From assembly GCA_002428455.1 (NCBI GenBank), contig DIWL01000070.1, forward strand, positions 1 through 10,920: a DNA stretch of 10,920 nt, read 5' to 3'. The stretch's first letter is position 1; every line of letters starts with the position of its first letter. Source of the stretch: Anaerolineaceae bacterium UBA6107 (GTDB taxonomy: Bacteria > Chloroflexota > Anaerolineae > Anaerolineales > Anaerolineaceae). The notes beneath the pieces are model-generated. The model saw nothing but the letters and a program-made list of their open reading frames with translations, searched no databases and was not told the origin of the DNA. Positions 5,818 through 10,920 of this stretch are shown piece after piece. The translations under genes and the position numbers were made by a program.

Positions 5818-7545
5818 TTATTTAGTACTCAGCTGCAACTCCCATCCTTTTATTTGTTCTCGTCGAGTTGTATCATCAGCAGGCAGTTTGAGAGGTCTCC
5901 CCCGTGCATCCAAAACCAACCCGCAAACACCCCCATTGACCCTGATCGGCTCACCGGTCAGGTTGACTTCTTCGATCTCACTGCGGCGCAACATGGTAAT
6001 TCGCAATCTCCCGGTTGCCCCTGTAGCCAGGGGGAGAGATTTGATCGATCCCTGCTTCAATTCAACTTCAGTGTAATGCCCATCCGTGTAATCCAGGCGT
6101 GCAGAGAGAACCGGTTCGCCCCTGCGAACCTTGCTGGAGATATTGACCACGGTAGCCAGGTTAGTGAAAGCAGTAGATTCCAGCACCTGCACCGCCAACA
6201 AAGGGTTGAATTCTGCTATCGCGCCGAGTATCGGCATGATCCCATGTTTATCGAGGATGAGTGGACAGATGCCTAGCGGTTGAATACCATCCAGGATGGT
6301 CAATAAAGATTGAACTGGTGTGGCAGTGCGGTTGAGAGCAGCACCACTGATCAGGATAGGCTCAAATCGCGCGGAAGGCAGCGCATCCAACTGGGCCAGG
6401 TCCCGCATGGCCAGACGCAATACCTGGCGTGCCATCGCCAGTTCAAGCGACAGTTCACCGGGTGTTGCTGGTATTTCCTGTGGATAGACCGAATGCTGCC
6501 AAAGGTGATCGCGGGCTTCTTCATCATTCATCGGTTCCGGCAACCAACGGGTTATGTCACGGATATTCGTCCTGTCCAGCAGCATACTGATGCCTTCCCC
6601 CATGCCGTAATTGAATGTGTTCAGGCTGGAAGATTGGCCGTTCGAATAGGAAGCGACAGTAAATGAAGAGCCCACATCAATCCCCAGTACACCCTTAGAC
6701 GGATCGTACTGCCTACCCAGGAAGCGCACCACACGATGAAAAGCCTCGTTTGAAAGCCGGGGTGGAATACTGCAGGAAGCCGCGATGCGCTGCAGACCAC
6801 CCACCTTCTCGTAAACCTTGTCCAGGATCATGGTGTTGAGTTCTTCCATGGCCGGTTCAAGAATTTCCTGGTCCAGCGAAGGACGGATATTCTGCACGAC
6901 TTTCACCTTCGTGAAACGGTCCAGGGAATGCTGAATTTGCTCAGCGAGAACGGTGTTTCCACAGTACAGCACCTGTGGACGATTGCTGCGCGGCAGGATC
7001 TGAAGTGAATTGGCGATCAATTCCGAGATCCTCAGCAGCGAGCGGTTTGCGCCATTGTCGGTTCCACCGGAGAGGATGATCAGATCAGGACGGGTCGCTA
7101 ACACAGCATCGAGTTGGATATTCTTTGGGCGTCGGTCATTGATACCAATGATCTCAGCCAGGTTGGCATAGGTTGAGTCAGCCAGTCTTTTGACAGATTC
7201 AAGAGATACTTCGTTCAATAAACCAAATGCCACCAGGTTCAGTCCGGCTGCACACGATGTTGTGATCACAAAGCTGTCGACACCCTCACCGCCTGCCTGG
7301 GAGGGCATAATCAGGCGCGCATCGTGGCCAAAAAAGACACGCCCGGTCACCTCCTGCAATTTTGTTACCACTTCAAAAACGGCATCACCCAGGTCGAAAA
7401 CCGGTTCCACATGGGTGGACGGTGCAACGGCTGAGGCAATCAGGCGGTAGTTGTCCTCCACGACATCAAAGAGAAAACCGTGCGTGTTTACCGAGCCGAT
7501 CTCCAGCCCCAGCACAGACATGACCCGCGTAGAATCTTGTACCAT
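5818..7545 (-). CDS. GlmL/MutL-like ASKHA-fold ATPase (glutamate mutase accessory family)
   Basis: 575 residues, cytoplasmic. It resembles the MutL/GlmL family (Pfam MutL, PF13941), named from clostridial glutamate mutase operons and unrelated to mismatch-repair MutL. Actin/Hsp70-type nucleotide motifs are visible: phosphate-1 GLEIGSVNTHGFLFDV (13-28), phosphate-2 GIDVGSSFTVAS (288-299) and the adenosine motif PILISGAALNRT (396-407). The family-typical IILSGGTDNGA lies at 156-166. Residues about 460-575 form an extension with GLVLDARGRPLKLP, possibly a small beta domain. In the known setting such proteins accompany B12-dependent mutases; no mutase subunit is present here. The neighbours are membrane proteins, which recalls FtsA and PilM, ASKHA proteins that dock on membrane partners. 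ATG 7545 is supported by GAGG 7 bases upstream (7553-7556); the internal Met9 has no such site. It starts 4 bases after the preceding stop. Confidence 0.85.
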   Translation of the reverse strand: MVQDSTRVMSVLGLEIGSVNTHGFLFDVVEDNYRLIASAVAPSTHVEPVFDLGDAVFEVVTKLQEVTGRVFFGHDARLIMPSQAGGEGVDSFVITTSCAAGLNLVAFGLLNEVSLESVKRLADSTYANLAEIIGINDRRPKNIQLDAVLATRPDLIILSGGTDNGANRSLLRISELIANSLQILPRSNRPQVLYCGNTVLAEQIQHSLDRFTKVKVVQNIRPSLDQEILEPAMEELNTMILDKVYEKVGGLQRIAASCSIPPRLSNEAFHRVVRFLGRQYDPSKGVLGIDVGSSFTVASYSNGQSSSLNTFNYGMGEGISMLLDRTNIRDITRWLPEPMNDEEARDHLWQHSVYPQEIPATPGELSLELAMARQVLRLAMRDLAQLDALPSARFEPILISGAALNRTATPVQSLLTILDGIQPLGICPLILDKHGIMPILGAIAEFNPLLAVQVLESTAFTNLATVVNISSKVRRGEPVLSARLDYTDGHYTEVELKQGSIKSLPLATGATGRLRITMLRRSEIEEVNLTGEPIRVNGGVCGLVLDARGRPLKLPADDTTRREQIKGWELQLSTK

Positions 7546-7549
7546 CCCC

Positions 7550-8215
7550 CTACCTCACCATACTCATGATCGTCGTGATGATAAAATCTGAGCGCTCGAT
7601 AAGCGCTGTGATCGCAGCAGTCAGCACCCCGGCAAAAACAGCCCCCAGGGTAATGGCGATGAACACCTTTCCGAGTACCACGCTAATGGTTGCGAGTCTT
7701 CTGCGCCCCTCTCCTTTCCTGCGTTCGCGCGCGCCGAAATGAAAATATGCCAATGTCGCCAGCGTGCCGACCAGGAAGATGATCCCTTCGACTATACGCA
7801 GCGCCATAGACCCGCTTGCGCCAGCGATCGGATCAAAGAAAGAAAGAGCCCCTTTGACCTGTCCGAACAGCGTGCCCAGCACGGTGCCGCCGACTGCTAC
7901 AGCCGCTCCAACCCCCACCAGGAGCGCCATCGCAGGGCTGCCAAGCTGTGATAAACGGGGTGAAAGTTTCAACAACAACAGGCCTGACAGGAATAACGGT
8001 ACAAGGGTAAGCGTAGATCCCTGCATCAATGGTACGACCAACCGGGTGATCAGCACCTGGTAAATGATGACGACGGTGAAATATCCCGCAGCCACACCGA
8101 TGAGCAGACCGGAGGCAAAACGGAAGAAAGCATTGTCTCCCAGCAGGTAAGAAAAAACCATCAGGGTGAGAATGAAGCTGATCACCAGCCAGATGACTTC
8201 ACTGTCGATGCGCAT
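7550..8215 (-). CDS. Six-helix integral membrane protein, unknown function
   Basis: 221 residues, strongly hydrophobic and without recognised catalytic motifs. Membrane helices are predicted near 6-25, 33-52, 68-84, 92-115, 141-160 and 177-205. A basic cytoplasmic loop (GARERRKGEGRRR, 161-173) separates the last two and sets the topology, placing both ends on the cytoplasmic side. The final segment is rich in Gly, Ala and Thr (LGAVFAGVLTAAITALIERS), suggesting helix packing. The start ATG 8215 shares one base with the stop of the upstream gene (TGATG), and GAGG lies 7 bases before it (8223-8226). The four-base gap to the ASKHA gene implies matched expression, so it may be the membrane partner of that ATPase. 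That role is inference; I do not recognise the family. Confidence 0.8.
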   Translation of the reverse strand: MRIDSEVIWLVISFILTLMVFSYLLGDNAFFRFASGLLIGVAAGYFTVVIIYQVLITRLVVPLMQGSTLTLVPLFLSGLLLLKLSPRLSQLGSPAMALLVGVGAAVAVGGTVLGTLFGQVKGALSFFDPIAGASGSMALRIVEGIIFLVGTLATLAYFHFGARERRKGEGRRRLATISVVLGKVFIAITLGAVFAGVLTAAITALIERSDFIITTIMSMVR

Positions 8216-10212
8216 CAGCCGGCCTCTTTCTTCTTCGCAGGACGCGGTGCAGCGAGGATCAAACTGACCACTCCCCCGGCAAAGATCAACACGGCAACCA
8301 GCAGCAAGCTCAACTGATATGCACTGAAACGGGCAGTGGCTGAACCAGCGCGCATTGTTAGCATCTCATAGTACAGTGCGCCACTCATCCCTGCAACATA
8401 CCCGTTGATCTGCCCGCTGGCAAAATATGGATGCAGAAGAGGTGCAGCCTGGGCACTAACCACTGCCAGCAGCGGGAGGTCTGCCTCCCCACCATCCACC
8501 TGTTCCACCCAGGTGCGGGCAAATTCCGGATTATCCGTGAGAATAATCAAAGCACCAAAATCAGACAACGAATTGAGAGACCCAAGTGAAGGGTGTTCCC
8601 TGACCGGTTGCAGATCTGTGGTGAAAGGCAATGTACCGAGCGGATCATTGACCAATGCGCCCATACCGATCGCTCCGCCGGGCAGGTAACCCAGATCCAT
8701 CACCTTCTTGTCTTTGGCATACGCGGGATCGCCGCTGATGGCTTGCGTAACCATGTCCTGCAGGATGGCAAACCCCACCACGTTGGTGGAAGTCAGCGCT
8801 AAAGGTACTCCACGCGTAACCAAATGCTTTAGAACGGGTTGTGACGCCCAATTGAGTTCTCCAGCCAATCCGGCTTCGAAGTGTGCTGAGACCAGTACCG
8901 GTTTTTCTGTCGGCAGTGTCTGCACCGTGCCAAGTGTATTGACGACCTCGGTCGGGAATAATACCGGAATGATCGCGGAAATACCCGGAGCGAGGATGGG
9001 CGTGATCACCGCCAGCAAGATCAGTATGGTGATGAACAAACGGAGCAACTTTTCGGATGGTGCAGCAGTATTTTGATCAGCACTGACAGCTTTTGGCTCA
9101 CGCGTCGGTTGCAACAGGCTTTGGAATAACTCGGCATTTTTCTGTTGGGCTGCTGAAACACGCAATTCCTGCGTGAAGTCTCCGGTTTTGAGAACCCGGC
9201 CGGATAGATCTGCACCTGGGAGGGTACCCGCAATCCCCGCCAGAACGCCATGATCTTCCATAATTGAGGCAGTTTCACTACTAATTTTTTCAATCGATCC
9301 GGTTACACCGGGACGCAACGATTGAAGCCAGGCTGGTAAGCGTCCTTTTTCGATCTTTCGTTCCGGTATTTCACCAGCAAAATCGTCCTCATCATCACCT
9401 GTGTCCTGCGGTTGTTTCGTCTCTGTTTCTTCAGTTGAAAGCCAATCAGGGAGATTATCAACGAACAACGGGAATGGCAAATCCTTCCCGGTTGGTACAC
9501 TTACAGCCGATTCGCTCTCCTGCACGGTTTCCTGATCGGAGCGGACATTTTCTTTGTCAGACAACAAGTCTTCAACATCAAGGAAATCCTCATCGTTGGG
9601 TCCTTCTGGCGCCGGGAATTCCTGTCCTGACTGGTCATCAACCCGATCCTCCTGAAGCGGCTCAAGCTGCCCGTTTGAACTATTGGCAGAGTCTTCTTCC
9701 CCTATCGGAGGAGTAGGTTTCAATAAGTTGGTGATAAATTCCTGTTCCTCGTCAGTTTCACGAGGGAGGTTGCGGATCCGAAGTGATTCGTCCAGGGCAG
9801 GTTTTTTTGACTCTGCCACGCGATTTGCAGCATCGTGAGGATTTGGTGTATCCTCAGCCGCCGGTTGTGACAATTTCGCCAGCCAATCCGGTTGTTCTTC
9901 TTCAATCCAATCCGGTTTGCCAGAAGGCTGACCTTGATCCTCCGCCTGTTTTAACCTGCGGATGCGGGCGAGCCAATCCGGCACCTCCTCTTCCGCCGGA
10001 CTTTCCGGTGGTGTTTCTTGAGGAGCGTCTCCGTGGGGTTCAGGATCGGGATTGGGTGCACCCGAGATCTTTTTCTTCAGGTTGGCGAGTTTTTCCCGTT
10101 CTTTTTGAGTTAATGGACCGGTAGGTTTGGGTAGTATCGTGTTGCAATACCAGCAGTGTTCAGCGCTGGAATCATTCACCCGGTTACAGATCAAACACCG
10201 AATATCAGCCAT
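8215..10212 (-). CDS. Zinc-ribbon, PDWL-repeat membrane protein with extracytoplasmic alpha/beta domain
   Basis: 665 residues in four parts. (1) A zinc ribbon with two knuckles, Cys6-Cys9 and Cys20-Cys23 (CLIC, CWYC). (2) A long acidic, probably disordered region (about 45-385) carrying five copies of a PDWL-like motif at 78 (PDWLARI), 100 (PDWI), 108 (PDWLAKL), 255 (PDWLST) and 293 (PAWLQSL). (3) A membrane helix (about 388-417), then an extracytoplasmic domain (about 436-628). The domain has alternating strand and helix patterns such as PVLVSAHFEAG, VPLALTSTNVV and DLGYLPGG. (4) A last helix (634-654) and the basic tail RPAKKKEAG. The zinc ribbon and repeats lie in the cytoplasm. I do not recognise a named family for the outer domain. 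ATG 10212 lies 2 bases after the previous stop with no clear ribosome binding site, so translation is likely coupled. A scaffold role is inference. Confidence 0.82.
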   Translation of the reverse strand: MADIRCLICNRVNDSSAEHCWYCNTILPKPTGPLTQKEREKLANLKKKISGAPNPDPEPHGDAPQETPPESPAEEEVPDWLARIRRLKQAEDQGQPSGKPDWIEEEQPDWLAKLSQPAAEDTPNPHDAANRVAESKKPALDESLRIRNLPRETDEEQEFITNLLKPTPPIGEEDSANSSNGQLEPLQEDRVDDQSGQEFPAPEGPNDEDFLDVEDLLSDKENVRSDQETVQESESAVSVPTGKDLPFPLFVDNLPDWLSTEETETKQPQDTGDDEDDFAGEIPERKIEKGRLPAWLQSLRPGVTGSIEKISSETASIMEDHGVLAGIAGTLPGADLSGRVLKTGDFTQELRVSAAQQKNAELFQSLLQPTREPKAVSADQNTAAPSEKLLRLFITILILLAVITPILAPGISAIIPVLFPTEVVNTLGTVQTLPTEKPVLVSAHFEAGLAGELNWASQPVLKHLVTRGVPLALTSTNVVGFAILQDMVTQAISGDPAYAKDKKVMDLGYLPGGAIGMGALVNDPLGTLPFTTDLQPVREHPSLGSLNSLSDFGALIILTDNPEFARTWVEQVDGGEADLPLLAVVSAQAAPLLHPYFASGQINGYVAGMSGALYYEMLTMRAGSATARFSAYQLSLLLVAVLIFAGGVVSLILAAPRPAKKKEAG

Positions 10213-10214
10213 TA

Positions 10215-10832
10215 TTAACCATTGTACGGGCGGTCGGTACCAATGAGCACGCGGATGCCGGTTGCAAGGCTGCCAAGCGCAATTCCCAACAGGATGCCCC
10301 GCGCTCCTGCCACCGGTATCTGGTGTAACCCGGAGAGGATATCCCGCAGGAACGGGATTTCACTGGTGAAAGCGAGCACGCCGCTGTTCAACACCAGGAA
10401 GAAAATGACACTGAGGAAGAAAACAAATCCCATCCAATTGCGATGCCGTTGCAGGATCTTTAATGCCGCCAACACCAACGTGATAGCGAGCACCGCCATC
10501 AGGCTGGACTCGATGGGCACCTGAACGCGGGTAACAAGCTTCTGAAACCCCTCACTCGCCGGACTGAGGAATACACCAGCGATCAGCGTGACGGCAAATG
10601 AAATGAGAATGACTACGCTAAAACCTTTTTTCGGATGATTTTCGCGCAATCGCTTGAGGTGCACCCCAAACACCAGGTTGAGAATGGCCACCAGGCCTGC
10701 GATCCCGCTCAGGGTCACTGCCCAATCCAGCAATGGCGAACGCAGCTCGTGCAAGCCGGGGGAATTGAAAAAATACCCCAATAGGACGATGAGGCCGGCA
10801 GCAATGGCAATGACGATGTTGACGATCTTCAT
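10215..10832 (-). CDS. Six-helix integral membrane protein, unknown function
   Basis: 205 residues with six predicted membrane helices near 4-22, 35-57, 70-89, 108-126, 133-155 and 174-195. No catalytic motif is visible. Basic loops (HLKRLRENHPKKG, 58-70, and LQRHRN, 127-132) mark cytoplasmic sides and place both ends in the cytoplasm. Length and helix count match the other small membrane protein at 7550-8215, but I see no clear sequence similarity between them. They could be a distant pair forming a heteromeric channel or scaffold. The start ATG overlaps the upstream stop codon in ATGA (10829-10832), and the gene ends 2 bases before the zinc-ribbon gene, so it is embedded in the operon. Function is unknown. 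Confidence 0.8.
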   Translation of the reverse strand: MKIVNIVIAIAAGLIVLLGYFFNSPGLHELRSPLLDWAVTLSGIAGLVAILNLVFGVHLKRLRENHPKKGFSVVILISFAVTLIAGVFLSPASEGFQKLVTRVQVPIESSLMAVLAITLVLAALKILQRHRNWMGFVFFLSVIFFLVLNSGVLAFTSEIPFLRDILSGLHQIPVAGARGILLGIALGSLATGIRVLIGTDRPYNG

Positions 10833-10920
10833 AGAACCCCCAAAGCACGCAGTAAAGTCCCTGCCAACAACGCTGCACCAACAATGAAACGCAAAATATC
10901 CTGCACGCGCAGACTGGCGA
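10829..10920 (-). CDS. C-terminal tail of an unknown membrane protein (gene enters from right edge)
   Basis: The frame entering from the right edge encodes about 29 residues, ending RFIVGAALLAGTLLRALGVL before TGA at 10829-10831. The last 20 residues form a membrane helix with Arg in its outer part. The stop overlaps the next start in ATGA, which is typical of coupled operon genes and is the main reason to trust this frame over the two others. Most of the gene and any promoter lie outside the window, so nothing more can be said about its function. Confidence 0.65.
   Translation of the reverse strand, partial: ASLRVQDILRFIVGAALLAGTLLRALGVL

Noticed and set aside
5818..7545. Reading the MutL-like protein as a DNA mismatch repair protein.
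   Set aside because: It lacks the GHKL ATPase motifs of mismatch-repair MutL and shows ASKHA phosphate motifs instead; the two families only share a name.
8708..9076. A 122-residue plus-strand open frame within the zinc-ribbon gene.
   Set aside because: It is antisense to a well-supported membrane protein gene and shows no recognisable domain or start signal.

Overview
The window looks like ordinary chromosome from a member of the Chloroflexota, probably class Anaerolineae. The grounds are indirect. Extracytoplasmic linkers are rich in Thr and Pro (TPTAAPTNTP-like). There is a GlmL/MutL-type ASKHA protein away from any glutamate mutase, and an N-terminal zinc-ribbon protein carrying PDWL repeats. 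I see no tRNA, rRNA, CRISPR array, transposase or phage gene. Coding density is very high and no gap between genes exceeds about 80 bases.

Left part (1-4036). A BMP/Med-type lipoprotein is read leftwards off the window edge. It diverges from a three-gene rightward set: a small HAD phosphatase resembling the soluble P-domain of P-type ATPases, a DUF389 membrane protein with a C-terminal SH3b domain that overlaps the HAD gene by 4 bases, and a complete phosphoglucomutase/phosphomannomutase. The divergent start region holds a perfect palindrome, TATTATAATA, that gives a TATAAT -10 box on both strands. On the plus strand the box sits six bases before the best HAD start codon, which suggests a leaderless transcript.

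Centre (4037-4107). A strong hairpin flanked by an A-run and a T-run ends both converging transcription units.

Right part (4108-10920). One leftward operon of seven genes is visible, and it continues beyond the right edge. In transcription order it encodes: the C-terminal membrane tail of an unknown protein; a six-helix membrane protein; a 665-residue protein with a zinc ribbon, a disordered PDWL-repeat region, a membrane helix, an extracytoplasmic alpha/beta domain and a final helix; a second six-helix membrane protein; a GlmL/MutL-like ASKHA ATPase; a protein with barrel-sandwich-like segments and a C-terminal KOW motif; and a small protein ending in an LPDAG sorting-like tail. The first five genes are joined by overlaps or gaps of 4 bases or fewer. 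The last two follow gaps of about 35 bases with good ribosome binding sites.

This operon is the most likely undescribed system. An actin-fold ATPase is co-encoded with membrane proteins, an adaptor-like zinc-ribbon protein and a KOW protein, with no B12-dependent mutase in view. An FtsA- or PilM-like membrane assembly role is my inference and is not demonstrated.
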